From positions 1 to 22,942 of the forward strand of contig PYST01000491.1 in NCBI GenBank assembly GCA_003049485.1: 22,942 nucleotides of DNA, in the 5' to 3' direction. How positions within the stretch are numbered: the stretch's first letter is position 1; every line of letters starts with the position of its first letter. The notes under the pieces are model-generated. The model saw only the letters and a list, made by a program, of their open reading frames with translations, searched no databases and was not told the origin of the DNA. The stretch comes from Ophioceras dolichostomum. Lineage: Eukaryota > Ascomycota > Sordariomycetes > Magnaporthales > Ophioceraceae. Below, piece by piece: positions 8,982-18,887 of the stretch. The translations under genes and the position numbers were made by a program.

Positions 8982-10098
8982 GACGCAGAAACACTTAGCG
9001 TTGGCATACCCAAGACCTTTGACCAGAGCACGAGTCGGGCTTCGCTAGCCTGTTTGGCCGTTCTCTATTTCGAAAATCACAAGCAGCAGTTCCGGTTGGT
9101 TGGCAGGTTATGACGAAGGCCATGAGTCGGGGCAAATCATCCGGGCTGGTATTTGTATGTGGTGGCAAGGCCCGCCCGCAGAGAGTGACGAGGGGCTCCC
9201 ACAGGCTCAGACTTCTGATGCCTTCAGTCCATATCAAGTTTTTCATACCTCCTTCATCTAGGTAGCTGCCTTAGTCTGGAAATATGCGGTACGCTGTACT
9301 TAACCTGGCAAGGACTTTGCTGGCAGTCACGCATTTCGAGGCATAGGTTTCGGCAAAGCCGCCGCGTGACGAATGGATGGTGGCTGAAGTGATGATTGAT
9401 GATGACACAAGTGAGAGAGTAGTGAGTCGTCCGCAGTACCGCCCTTGCGGTAGCGGCCGAAGTCAGCAGAGAGCGCCTGGACTTAACTTGAACTAAGCAT
9501 TTAGATTGCCGTTGCCCACTTGAACACACGCCCGACTATTGCGTGCAGGTACGCCCTGAAATGCGAGACAAACCATACCCAAAATTATCCCAGCTTCCAT
9601 GGTTGAAATTGCCTGTGCTCAGCTCAGTCAGTACTGCGACAAGAGGACCACCTAAATGCTTCGCTAGGTAGAGGATTGGAACCAGATATCTGGTAGACGC
9701 ACACCAACGAAACATACAGTAGTGCGCTTTCTCTGTCACTCTTCCCTTCGTTTTTCTTTTTCAAAGTTTTGCTAGCAGTAGCGAAATTCCCAGGTACATG
9801 TGGAAATGTTGAATGAGAACGAGTTGAGAGTCTGGGCCAGATGAAGGTCGCCTTGTCGGAGTGGTCCCGCCAAAGAAGAAGCAAGAACATAAACAATTGA
9901 GACCACATTGAAAAAAAATAAGAGAGAAAAATAGGGCGCTGTGTGATCCATGTCAACCACGGAGTCAACCTCAACAACAACAAAACGCGCCAGCTGAACG
10001 CCCCAAATCTGCAAATATCAATCGAAAAAAGGCCTTCTTGCAAACAATCAATCCAAGCCTTGCCAGGCATACCATGAATGTATTTCCTATCACCGGCG
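8982..10098. promoter_or_regulatory. Divergent promoter region between the IQM-like and SAS4 genes
   Basis: This region of about 1.1 kb lies between two outward-facing start codons and should carry both promoters and leaders. The part nearest SAS4 (about 9880-10060) is A-rich. Open frames within it are short and not protein-like. A GCTAGGTAG motif occurs near 9664-9672. I cannot place promoters or factor-binding sites with confidence. Confidence 0.5.
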
Positions 10099-10130
10099 AT
10101 GGCCTCCGCGACACGCTCCAAGAGGGCTGA
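10074..10130 (+). promoter_or_regulatory. Overlapping upstream ORF at the SAS4 start
   Basis: An ATG at 10074 opens an 18-codon frame ending with TGA at 10128-10130. It overlaps, out of frame, the two candidate SAS4 start codons at 10078 and 10099. It has C at -1 and A at -2, and the two ATGs share the string ATGAATG. If the transcript starts upstream of 10074, initiation here would lower SAS4 translation. The transcription start is unknown. Confidence 0.4.
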
Positions 10131-12022
10131 AGGCGTAAATCCACACACCCGACCGCTGACCGCGACAATCACGCGCGCCGCCCGCAACCACACGCCGGTG
10201 GTGCACCAATTCCCGCTCGCCAAATCGAAGCGTCGGCGAGACGATTCGGAACATGTTCCCGACGCGAAATCGCCGAAGAAGGCCAGGTTGACGATTAATC
10301 TTTCATCGTCGCCCAAACCGCAGCATCGAACGACGCCAGCTGTCGTCGCGCCCACAAGCCCACATCAATCTCGGACGGGTCCCAGGGCTGCCGCTGCACC
10401 TGCGAGCAAACCGCCTCCGCCGCCCAAGCCCCAGCCGCCGTCATCGCACACACGTCAGCACCGACCACCAGCGCCCGCCCCAGTTCCAGCACCTTCAGCA
10501 CCTTCAGCAGCACCACAACCACCACAACGGCAGCAGCCCCCACAACATCAGCAATCGTCGCAACAATTGCCCCAGAGTCGCCGGCAACAACCCCAATCAC
10601 GGATCAGCAAAACATCAAATGTTGTCACTGCGAACGATGAGGCAAAGCCTTCTGTCCCGGTCGCTGGGCGGGAGGTTGGCAAACTGCAGCCCGGCCCAGC
10701 CGCCGCCGCCGATACCAAGCCATCGGAGGGCAGCAAGGCGCCGGAGGGCCGCAAACTAAGATCGCAGGAGGCCACCAGATTCAAGAGTGATCTCTCCGCG
10801 TATTTTCCCGATTACGACGAAGTGATTGGCAACGACAAGAAGCCAGAATGTGAGTGCTTCGTTCACACACAGGACCGCTCCATAGCCCATCCCTACCCCA
10901 TTGTTAGAAGAACTTACGACTGACCGATTCCTTGCAGATGCCTTGGAGAGGGACACGCCTATTCTGCTCGTCGACCCTGTCACTGTCAGTCCGGTCTTGG
11001 CTCATCAACAGCCATCGACATTACACTCCTTGCACCCCAGTGGTGGGCAGAGCGAACACGGCGCAGGTACCATCCGTAGCTACGGAGACAACCTCTTCAC
11101 CGACTTGTTCGACTCACACGAGATCAGCTTCGCTTTTCTCGAGGGCCGCAACAACAGCAAGGGCGAGGATGATGCTGACCCCCTGCCGGACTCTTACTTC
11201 GAGCCTACGCACAAGAAGGCCGAGAGAGCTGAAAGATCCATACGAAATTCCGAGAGAGGCCGTGCCCAGCATGAGAAAGAGCAAATAATCCGACTGCTCG
11301 ACGGGCTCCAGGGGCACGACTGGCTTAGGACCATGGGTGTCAGCGGCATAACCGAGAGCAGGAAGAAAGAGTTTGAGGCGCCCCGCCAGCACTTCATCAA
11401 GGGTTGTGAAGCCATCCTCGAGAAATTTCGGAGATGGAACCAGGAAGAGAAACGGCGGAAGCTGGAAAAGGAGCGTGCCATGGCGGAAGCCACTCGCCTC
11501 GAGAACGGCGAAGACAGCGACGGAAGCGAGGAGGGACAAGAGGAGGAGGAACAGGAGGAGCAGGAGGATCCCGACGATGAAATGGACGGGGACAACGAAG
11601 ATGACCAAGACGAAGAGGTCAGGGGCAATCGGGGGAGTCGTGGCATCAACGACAGCGATGAAGAGCCTCCGAGTGACGTCGATGCGTCAATCGCGAAGCA
11701 GCTCCGAGAAGAGGCCATGGCGAGGTCGAGGGTAGTCGCCAAAAAGGCTCCCACACGATCACGAAGAGCGCCGCCTGCTCAACCGGCTCCGCCACCGGAG
11801 CCTCCTGCCCCGAGGTGCTTCACGTCGTTCTTCGAAAAGAAGTACCAGCGAGACGCCGCACTGAGCAAGAACCGCCGTAAAGGTCGAACCGTGCTTGCAT
11901 GGGGTCAGATGATTCCGGACTTTCCCCCGCAACACTTTGAGCTCCCAGCGGAATTCCTAGACGAGAAGACTCTTCGCAGCAATGAGCGGCGTAAGCGACG
12001 AGACAGAAGGGGAAGCAAGTGA
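10099..12022 (+). CDS. SAS4: SAS4-domain protein (chromatin silencing complex subunit)
   Basis: Exons 10099-10849 and 10938-12022 give 611 aa. The 88-nt intron has GTGAGT donor and TTGCAG acceptor and splits a Tyr codon, giving DKKPEYALERDTPILLVD. The first 200 residues are basic and Pro/Gln/Ala-rich. The SAS4-like domain (about 334-421) runs from LPDSYFEPTHKKAERAER through RLLDGLQGHDWLRTMGVSGI to LEKFRRWNQEEKRR. An acidic run follows (about 440-480), then a conserved-looking tail with FTSFFEKKYQRD (about 547-558). In yeast, Sas4 is part of the SAS-I complex with Sas2 and Sas5, which acetylates H4 Lys16. The family call comes from memory of the central domain. The ATG at 10099 (G at -3, G at +4) is preferred; the in-frame ATG at 10078 would add seven residues in a poorer context. 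Confidence 0.8.
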
Positions 12023-12732
12023 TTGCTGGGATAGAAGAACAATAGTACTCCGTAGTGTTAGAATAAAACGGACCCAAGAGAGTGCCTATTGTTCTTTGTC
12101 GCGCACCTCCATGAACAGCAACATTGAGAAAGATGGCTTACTTGTCTGGTGAAGATACACCTGCCTACCAACGCCATTGACGTGGGCGCGTGTACCGCAT
12201 TGATCTGGCTGAATACGTTTGGCTGAATAGGTCAGGTAGGTCTTTCTTTGTGTGTAGAAATTGGGGTTGGTGATGAGGCGAGCACAAAATAGCATGGAAT
12301 GTCACTCCAACCAAAAAGTGACGAGGAGGCTTTGTTGTTATCGTTATCGGAATCTCGGCACTCAAAAATTGGGTCCGTTTCCAGACACGCATTTCCTTGT
12401 CGCCTTGCTCAGACCCAGCCTTGAACGACAACACGCGTTCCGTTCCCCTCACTGAAGCCCGGGTTGCCGTAACGATCCCACATCCGGCCCCTTCCACTAT
12501 TGGTACTCACACGCAGGCGACAACATCGGACGAGCATTTACACAGCAAGGACCGACGAGCTGACCAGGCCGTGTTCTCAAATACCTCCTGGCTCGGGTCA
12601 GGTGTGAGCACGGGTTGAGTTGACGAGACGTATCGTCGCCGCATTCGTTACGGGTGGTAGGCGCGCCAGCTCCTCCCCAAAAAGTTCGTCCGCCAGCTAC
12701 CAGCGAGCTCGACGCTTTCGCAAGCTCCGTTC

Positions 12733-12765
12733 ATGGAATTGCCGTCGCTGAGCCTCTTCAGGTAG
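12733..12765 (+). promoter_or_regulatory. Candidate uORF 1 in the TAF2 leader
   Basis: The ATG at 12733 opens a 10-codon frame (MELPSLSLFR) ending with TAG, about 160 nt before the TAF2 start codon. It matters only if the transcript begins upstream of it, which the sequence cannot show. Confidence 0.3.
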
Positions 12766-12840
12766 CGCTCCGCGTCATCCCGAACCTCGCAGCCGCGCCG
12801 CCCAGGCAACCGCTATCGCCTCCTTCTCCCCAGATACGCC

Positions 12841-12879
12841 ATGCTGAATCCACCCCCAGTTGCGCCGGGCGACTGCTGA
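12841..12879 (+). promoter_or_regulatory. Candidate uORF 2 in the TAF2 leader
   Basis: The ATG at 12841 opens a 12-codon frame (MLNPPPVAPGDC) ending with TGA, 45 nt before the TAF2 start codon. The spacing would allow re-initiation. It lies close to the gene and is therefore the more likely of the two to be in the mRNA. Confidence 0.35.
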
Positions 12880-12924
12880 TCCTCCCCGCCCATATCGCGC
12901 TCGGAACAATCGAAGAACGCCAAT

Positions 12925-15900
12925 ATGCCTGGCGCTGTCGAGATAGCGCCGGCCTCAGGGCCAGACCCGACAGAGGGTCCATGGGAGCGTTACCTCGTCC
13001 TGGACGAACAGGTTGACGTCGACGTCAACTTCCGCGACAAACGAATTAGTGGAAAGGTCAGAATAACACTATTCTCACTAAGCAGCCAGCTCGAGGTTGT
13101 TCACGTCGATGCCCGCCAGATGGACATCGATCTAGAGAACATCACGGTCAACGGAAAGAAGGCCAGGGCCGAATACCATGATCCCTACGACAACCTCAGC
13201 ATTCCCGGCGAATTCGACTGGGATGCATCTCAGTCCCACTACCAGCTTGATAGGATCTCCCCTCTGTTCGATCGGCGCGCCAGCGTGCTGCCCGCCGAAT
13301 CGCGGGAGGGGACCGGCTGCACTCCTGCGTTTGGGTCGCTGAAGATCTGGCTTCGCGAGGAGGAGCCAAAGCCGTCGATAGCAAGGGTCAAGGTGCGGCT
13401 GCTGAGCTCTGCCGTGCCCAAGGCTCCTGCACCTTCAGAGGACAGCGCGTTCGAGATCTCGATACCATTTCGATCGAAATCAATACGTGATGGAGTCCAT
13501 TTCGTTGGAGTCGAAGAGAACGACACGAGATACCCACACATGTACACCATTAATTCCAACGAACCGGGCTTGGCCTCTTGTATTTTTCCCTGCATTGATG
13601 ACCCTGGATCGCGATCGTTCTGGACGGTCTGCGTCAGGTTCCCAAAGACTCTTGGAGACGCCCTTAAGCAGCCGCTCGTCACCCAACGCTCATCGGGGGC
13701 GACCGCATCCGCGGAGGCATGGCGACCACCTACCACACCCCTGACCGAAGAAGACAAGCTCTTGGACATGACAGTCGTCTGCGCGGGTATCCTCGTGGGC
13801 GAGGAGATCGACAAGACGGACGAGTCCAAGAAGGTGATGACCTTCGAGATCAGGAACAAGACAGTTTCCCCCCTGCACGTCGGCTTCGCGGTGGGCCCGT
13901 TCGTACATGTCGACCTATGGTCGGGCTTCCGCGCCGAGGCCGATGATGACCGGCTGGGCGAGGAGGCCATCAAGATCCACGGCTACTGTCTGCCCGGGCG
14001 CGAGGATGAGGTTCGCTACTCGTGCGAGGCCCTAGCCCAGGCAGCAGACTTCTTTGCGACCAAGTTCGGCAAGTTCCCCTTCGACAGCTACAAGGTGTGC
14101 TTCGTGGAGGACATGGTGGCCGAGACGTCGCCACTATGTTCGTTATCACTGTGCAGCACGCGCCTGCTATACCCCATAGAGGTGATAGACATGGAGCAGG
14201 AGGTGATGGGCAAGCTGGTGCACGCGCTGGCCTGCCAGTACTTCGGTGTCCACATCATTGCCAACACGCCGCTCGACTCATGGATCACGATCGGGGTGGC
14301 GCACTTCATCGCGGATCTCTACATGGCGCAGCTGTGCGGGATCAACGACTACCGCTTCCGCGTGAAAATGCGGGCGGACCAGCTAGTCGAGGAGGACATC
14401 AACCGGCTGCCGCTAGACCAGTTGGGGAACTATATGCACCTCGGCGACCACCAGCGCGATTTCATGGCGCTCAAGGCCCCCCTAGTTCTCTTCATCCTCG
14501 ACCGGCGGCTAACCAAGCGCGCCGCTCACAACGGCCTTCGACGGGTGATCTCCAAGATCGTTTCGCAAGCTCTGTACAAGGTCGGGGACTCCGCTAGGGT
14601 CGTGAGCTCACAGTCCTTCCGCAAGCTCTGCGAACGCATCTCGCACAACAGCGCTTCGCTCGAGCTGTTCTGGCAACAATGGGTACACTCTTCCGGGTGC
14701 GCGCGTTTCGAGATGTCGCACCGATACAACAAGAAGCACTCTCGCATCGACGTCGCCGTCAAGCAACCCGAGGAGCGCAAGGACCTGCCGCCGCCGGCCC
14801 TGACCAAGGACAACTTCTGGGGCGCGCTGCAAGACCGTCGTTACGTGCCTCATGGCAAAAAAAGCAGCGTCAGCGTCTGGTTCACGGGACCGATCACCAT
14901 AGGGATTCACGAGGCTAACGGCACGCCCTATGAACATGTCGCGGAGATCCGGCGCATGGGACCCAAGATGTTCAAGACGCTAGAGATGCCATACAACACG
15001 AAGTATAAGAGGCTCAAGCGGACGCGCAGGCAGCGAGAGCGGGCAGCGGCCACGGCAGCGCAGGCAGATGCTAACGGCGAAGGCGCAGAGGACGCTGTGC
15101 TCTACTCGCTGGGCGACGTGCTGCAGAACCCGGATGAGATCGAGGCGTGGCAGATGGCCGACTGGACGCCCGAGCAGGAGAAGGCCATGGAATCGGACTC
15201 GTTCGAGTGGCTGCGGCTGGACGCCGACTTCGAGTGGCTCTGCACGATGCGGAGCAACATGCAGCCGTGGATGTACGTGTCTCAGCTTCAGCAGGACCGC
15301 GATGTGGTTGCTCAGCAGGAGTCTGTGCTCTACATGTCGCAGAAGCAAGGTGGAGAGATCGCGGCCTCGTTCCTGGCCAAGACGCTCATGGACAGGCGCT
15401 ACTTTCATGGCATCCGCACATTGGCCATACGCGCCCTGCAAAAGCAGGTGTGGACACGCGAAGAGGAGGTGACAGACCCGGTGACGGGCCAGACGTCTCG
15501 GGTCAGGATGACAGTGCTGGGCGGCCTGAGCCATCTGATGCGGGCGTTCCAGAGCTTCTTCTGCTTCGATAACACCCAGACACCACAGCCGAACGACTTT
15601 GGCAACAAGATGCAATACATGGTGCAGAGCGCGATCCCGGCGGCTATCGCTCGCGTGCGCGACAACGGCCGATGCCCGCCCCAAGCGCGACGGTTCATTC
15701 TAGAGCAGCTGCGCTTCAACAACAACTCCAGCAACGAGTTCTCGGACCATTTCTATGTGGCCGGCCTCCTGGACGCGCTGGCGACCAGTCTGGTTCCGGA
15801 GCCGACGGGCGACGCGCTTCATGTGCCGCGCCGCGACGACGACCCGGCCGTGCTGGAGGAGCAAGCCTTTCTAGCCGACGTCTTGCAGGAGATCGAGCGC

Positions 15901-17721
15901 TACGTGCGGATGGACGAGTGGGCGCACTCGTACCACAACATCTGGACCACCACCGCCCTGAGCTGCAAGCAGAAGCTGATGAAGGCTGGTGTCATCCCCG
16001 TGTCGCCGCTGGACTTTGTCCAGTACCTCCAGGATGGCACGCTCGACCTGGTCCAGATCAAGGCATTCGAGGCCTTGGTCGACCTGGGCTTCCTCCTGCA
16101 CCGAGGCGTGCTGCGCCTACTCCTAGCCTTCATGACAACACACCACTCCCCCTTCGTCCGCGATCGTCTCTTCAAGGTGTTCAGCTGGGGCGTTGCCGGG
16201 CTGGCCTTTGGGGAGTACTCTGGGCTCAGCTTCGGCCAGGCCCCCGGCCGCAAGGGCTCTCGTGCCGACACAGCCATGCAAGAAGGCTCTAATGATGTCG
16301 ATGACGGCGTGGACGGGGGGGATGACAACGTCATCATGATGGAGCACGCTGACGCCATCCTTAAAAAGAAGAAGACCGAGGAGGCTCGGCGGTCGACAAT
16401 CGAAGGCGCCACGAAAGCCCTGCGGCAGGAGATTGCCAAGGTCGAGAACGCGAGTCTCCTGCTGGAGATTTGGAGGGCGGTGTGTTCGCCAGTCATCGGG
16501 CTGGTCGAGCAACGCAATCTGCTGGACATGTGCCAAACGCTCTTCGATCCAGACTTTTCTTGTCGGATTATTGTGAAGCACCCGATGCGCTGGGTCGCAG
16601 AGCGTGTGCCTCCCAAGCCTGGAGCCCACCACTCGCACCCCGTTATTTCGTTCAAGCAGGTGCCCCGGGCATTTGGCCCACGGCCAGAGCCGCCGCCCCC
16701 GGAGGTGATTCCAGGCGCGGAGACCACCGCCCTTACCGGGGTGAAGCCTGGACCCGAGGTGGTGATGACTCCCGGCATAGCGCCCGCTGTGGTCGGGATA
16801 ATCGGCGCTGCCTCGGTAGCAGCAGCACTGGCGCCGGCAGGAGTCGTATTGCCAGCGCCAGCGCCAGTGCCAACGCCGATGATACAGCGCCAGCCATCCG
16901 GGAAAATCAAGATCGTCAGTCGCACTCCGTCCATGCAGCAGCAGAAGCAGCATCAGCAAAAAGCCACTTCGCCAATACCTCAACCTCAGCCTCACGCTAC
17001 AGTGAATGCCGTCGCGGCTCGTGGTTCTATTGCTGTCGCCTCTCCGTCAAAGGAGGTCGATGCCTCGTCCATCTCGGTCGTCCCCTCCGCGGCCGCGTCA
17101 CCCCAGAAAGCTGAGCCATCCGCTTCGACCACCCCAACCGCGGCCGGGCTCACTGCCGCCGACGTTGACTATTCCAACGCTGGCGCAACTGCAAAGCGTC
17201 CGAAGTCAAATAAGCGGAAGCATGAGAACGGTGACAGTGGCGGTCCGGTACGGAAGCTAGTCAAGCTTAAATGCCAGAACTACTTTGAGCGACTAACGCC
17301 GGAGACCCAAGCGAAGATCCGCAGCGAAGAGTCATCGGCTTCGGCTTCGGCTTCGGCATCGCGCCATGTCTCAGCCACCAGCACCCCCGCGTCTGAGCCC
17401 GTCAAAGTTGGTTCGACCATCCAAGCCACCCCTACCACTATGCGCAAGCCCCTGCCGACAGGATCCTCTTCGGCCCTATCGGCGGCGGCGGGTCCATCAG
17501 CCGGATCACCGCTACAGGCTTTGGCCTCTAGCGCCCAGAAGAACCGCAAACGGTTGCCATCGGCGGCCCCGACGACCACGGGGCCGACTGTGGTGTTGCC
17601 GCCCCTGCAGCCGAGCGCCACTGCTGCCATGCCGCCGGCGGAACCCCCGAGGCCGGGGAAGATCACGCTGAAGCTCAAGATCAAGAAACCCACGCCGAAT
17701 CCGACTCAAGAACCTGCATAA
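12925..17721 (+). CDS. TAF2: Transcription initiation factor TFIID subunit 2 (TAF2)
   Basis: TAF2 is a large TFIID subunit with an M1-aminopeptidase fold that contacts core promoter DNA around the initiator. One uninterrupted frame of 1598 aa begins MPGAVEIAPA; the ATG has A at -3. Residues 20-330 form the N-terminal beta domain (ERYLVLDEQVDVDVNF). The aminopeptidase-like domain follows (about 330-600). The zinc-site region reads HALACQYFG at 433-441, where active enzymes have HExxHxWFG, so the catalytic Glu and second His are missing. The substrate-binding GAMEN region is replaced by VAETSPLCSLSLCST (398-412). A helical-repeat region typical of TAF2 extends to about 1240, with an acidic insert at about 1108-1142. 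The last 350 residues are Ala/Pro/Ser/Gln-rich and end in the basic motif KITLKLKIKK. Yeast and human proteins are shorter (about 1400 and 1200 aa), the difference lying mainly in this tail. Confidence 0.97.
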   Translation: MPGAVEIAPASGPDPTEGPWERYLVLDEQVDVDVNFRDKRISGKVRITLFSLSSQLEVVHVDARQMDIDLENITVNGKKARAEYHDPYDNLSIPGEFDWDASQSHYQLDRISPLFDRRASVLPAESREGTGCTPAFGSLKIWLREEEPKPSIARVKVRLLSSAVPKAPAPSEDSAFEISIPFRSKSIRDGVHFVGVEENDTRYPHMYTINSNEPGLASCIFPCIDDPGSRSFWTVCVRFPKTLGDALKQPLVTQRSSGATASAEAWRPPTTPLTEEDKLLDMTVVCAGILVGEEIDKTDESKKVMTFEIRNKTVSPLHVGFAVGPFVHVDLWSGFRAEADDDRLGEEAIKIHGYCLPGREDEVRYSCEALAQAADFFATKFGKFPFDSYKVCFVEDMVAETSPLCSLSLCSTRLLYPIEVIDMEQEVMGKLVHALACQYFGVHIIANTPLDSWITIGVAHFIADLYMAQLCGINDYRFRVKMRADQLVEEDINRLPLDQLGNYMHLGDHQRDFMALKAPLVLFILDRRLTKRAAHNGLRRVISKIVSQALYKVGDSARVVSSQSFRKLCERISHNSASLELFWQQWVHSSGCARFEMSHRYNKKHSRIDVAVKQPEERKDLPPPALTKDNFWGALQDRRYVPHGKKSSVSVWFTGPITIGIHEANGTPYEHVAEIRRMGPKMFKTLEMPYNTKYKRLKRTRRQRERAAATAAQADANGEGAEDAVLYSLGDVLQNPDEIEAWQMADWTPEQEKAMESDSFEWLRLDADFEWLCTMRSNMQPWMYVSQLQQDRDVVAQQESVLYMSQKQGGEIAASFLAKTLMDRRYFHGIRTLAIRALQKQVWTREEEVTDPVTGQTSRVRMTVLGGLSHLMRAFQSFFCFDNTQTPQPNDFGNKMQYMVQSAIPAAIARVRDNGRCPPQARRFILEQLRFNNNSSNEFSDHFYVAGLLDALATSLVPEPTGDALHVPRRDDDPAVLEEQAFLADVLQEIERYVRMDEWAHSYHNIWTTTALSCKQKLMKAGVIPVSPLDFVQYLQDGTLDLVQIKAFEALVDLGFLLHRGVLRLLLAFMTTHHSPFVRDRLFKVFSWGVAGLAFGEYSGLSFGQAPGRKGSRADTAMQEGSNDVDDGVDGGDDNVIMMEHADAILKKKKTEEARRSTIEGATKALRQEIAKVENASLLLEIWRAVCSPVIGLVEQRNLLDMCQTLFDPDFSCRIIVKHPMRWVAERVPPKPGAHHSHPVISFKQVPRAFGPRPEPPPPEVIPGAETTALTGVKPGPEVVMTPGIAPAVVGIIGAASVAAALAPAGVVLPAPAPVPTPMIQRQPSGKIKIVSRTPSMQQQKQHQQKATSPIPQPQPHATVNAVAARGSIAVASPSKEVDASSISVVPSAAASPQKAEPSASTTPTAAGLTAADVDYSNAGATAKRPKSNKRKHENGDSGGPVRKLVKLKCQNYFERLTPETQAKIRSEESSASASASASRHVSATSTPASEPVKVGSTIQATPTTMRKPLPTGSSSALSAAAGPSAGSPLQALASSAQKNRKRLPSAAPTTTGPTVVLPPLQPSATAAMPPAEPPRPGKITLKLKIKKPTPNPTQEPA
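17335..17358 (+). repeat. Hexanucleotide repeat in the TAF2 tail
   Basis: TCGGCT occurs three times followed by TCGGCA, encoding alternating Ser-Ala. It lies in the low-complexity C-terminal part of TAF2 and is probably free to vary in length. Confidence 0.85.
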
Positions 17722-17832
17722 GATCGCGGTCGCGATGCCTGAGTGACGTCGTCTTGGTTTTTGTTTTCGCTTGGGCGTTTCATGTTTTTGGCAACTTGGG
17801 CCTTAGCTTCATATTGCCTAACTATATCCCTA

Positions 17833-17850
17833 CCTAGGTTTCAACCTAGG
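17833..17850. repeat. Inverted repeat CCTAGGTT / AACCTAGG
   Basis: Two perfect 8-bp arms are separated by TC, about 110 nt after the TAF2 stop codon. Each arm also contains the palindrome CCTAGG. It belongs to the TACCTAGGTA-like motif family found only between genes in this window. It could form a small hairpin in the TAF2 3' UTR. Confidence 0.8.
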
Positions 17851-18712
17851 GAGGTTCCTACCTACTTCCCCGTCAAGCGTTGCACGGATTCGCCGGGTTA
17901 CAGTTTGTGACGAAAGGATGAAGTCTTGTTAATCGTTCTTGTAGTATAAGCATGTATTCTATTTTCTTCCGCGCATGCGCTGGAGTGACAAGAACTGCGA
18001 GATACTCATTGGAAAGGCGTTCAGGGGCAAAGACGAAGAAAGCGTTTTCAAGTCGTGTGCTCCTGCGTCGGCACAGAATACCATGTTTAGGCTCTTTTCT
18101 TGTTTCTGCCTCCACGCCTAACTATATCTACGACGTTTGGATATCGTCCGGGAACCCAATTACCACGTGGACGTCGCCGTATTTACGCTGAGCCAAAACA
18201 TTCCCAAGTTAAACATCCGTTTATTATGTGCCGTGAACGTCAACAAGCATCGTGTCACCAGCAAAGCTGTCATTGTCGTAAGCCACTGACGCTCATCCAT
18301 GACAAATATCCTCCTCGTCTCTTTGGATCATCCGCCAAGGCAGAGAGATAGAGACATCGTCTGCCATAGTAACATGACCAACCCCCACGGCCGACTTGAT
18401 CCCAATGATAGCGGCTATTAGGTACGCGAATGCAGGATGAACGTCTCGCCGGAAATCATCCCACGTGCAGTGGGCGTTCGCCAAATAGGTTCCTAAGGAT
18501 TCACTTAGATTGAGAGGTGCGCCTCGCAACGAGGCCGCAAACCCAATTCCCACGGACCCCAATCCAACACGCCCAGCCTTCCTTCCAGTCTGTCTAGTTG
18601 CCTAGGTAGCTATCTGGCTGTCTGTCTTGTATGCGTGTGATGACGAGTCGACCCAGACTCTCAGAGAGTAAGAGATGATACCCAGAAGGGGAGAAGTGCC
18701 TACAAAGGTGCG

Positions 18713-18747
18713 CACCTACTTACGTACCTAAGGTAAGGTAGGTAGGC
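18713..18747. repeat. Imperfect palindrome cluster of CCTA/TAGG units
   Basis: CACCTACTTACGTACCTA is followed by AGGTAAGGTAGGTAGGC. The left half is rich in CCTA and the right half in TAGG, giving an imperfect inverted repeat about 150 nt beyond the CDC26 stop codon. Confidence 0.65.
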
Positions 18748-18887
18748 AAATGGGGGGTAGATGATGACCATGTGAGAAGCACGAAATCCTTAGTCCCATC
18801 CATACACACTCACAAATATGCACACATTTACCCATATATGCTATACACACCTATCCACGCACACTCTCTCTCTATTTCTCAATCGCT

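Larger units (their letters stand above)
12023..12924. promoter_or_regulatory. SAS4 3' flank and TAF2 promoter/leader
   Basis: About 900 nt between tandem genes. GAATAAAA-like sequence near 12061 lies about 40 nt after the SAS4 stop and may serve in 3'-end formation. The half nearest TAF2 is CT-rich and probably forms the promoter and 5' UTR. It contains two short ATG-started frames, listed separately. No other gene or RNA is recognisable. Confidence 0.5.
17722..18887. other. Convergent intergenic region between TAF2 and CDC26
   Basis: About 1.17 kb between two converging genes. It holds two clusters of CCTAGG/TACCTA motifs (17831-17865 and 18713-18747), a single CCTAGGTA at 18601-18608, and a CA-rich stretch at about 18800-18870 just beyond the CDC26 stop. 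An 89-codon frame on the - strand (18293-18562) has no ATG at its start and no recognised homology. I see no gene I can support. Confidence 0.6.

Noticed and set aside
11194..11754. 186-codon open frame antisense to SAS4
   Set aside because: It overlaps the SAS4 domain and acidic run; its Ser-rich translation is what reverse-complemented acidic codons give.
13239..13973. 244-codon open frame antisense to the TAF2 N-terminal domain
   Set aside because: The sense strand carries clear TAF2 sequence and this frame has no protein-like features.
15900..16934. 344-codon open frame antisense to TAF2
   Set aside because: It lies fully inside the conserved TAF2 coding sequence on the other strand. 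GC-rich codons commonly produce such shadow frames, and the translation has no recognisable domain.
18293..18562. 89-codon frame on the - strand between TAF2 and CDC26
   Set aside because: It lacks an ATG at its start and I recognise no homologous protein. A hydrophobic stretch makes it slightly interesting, but not enough to call a gene.
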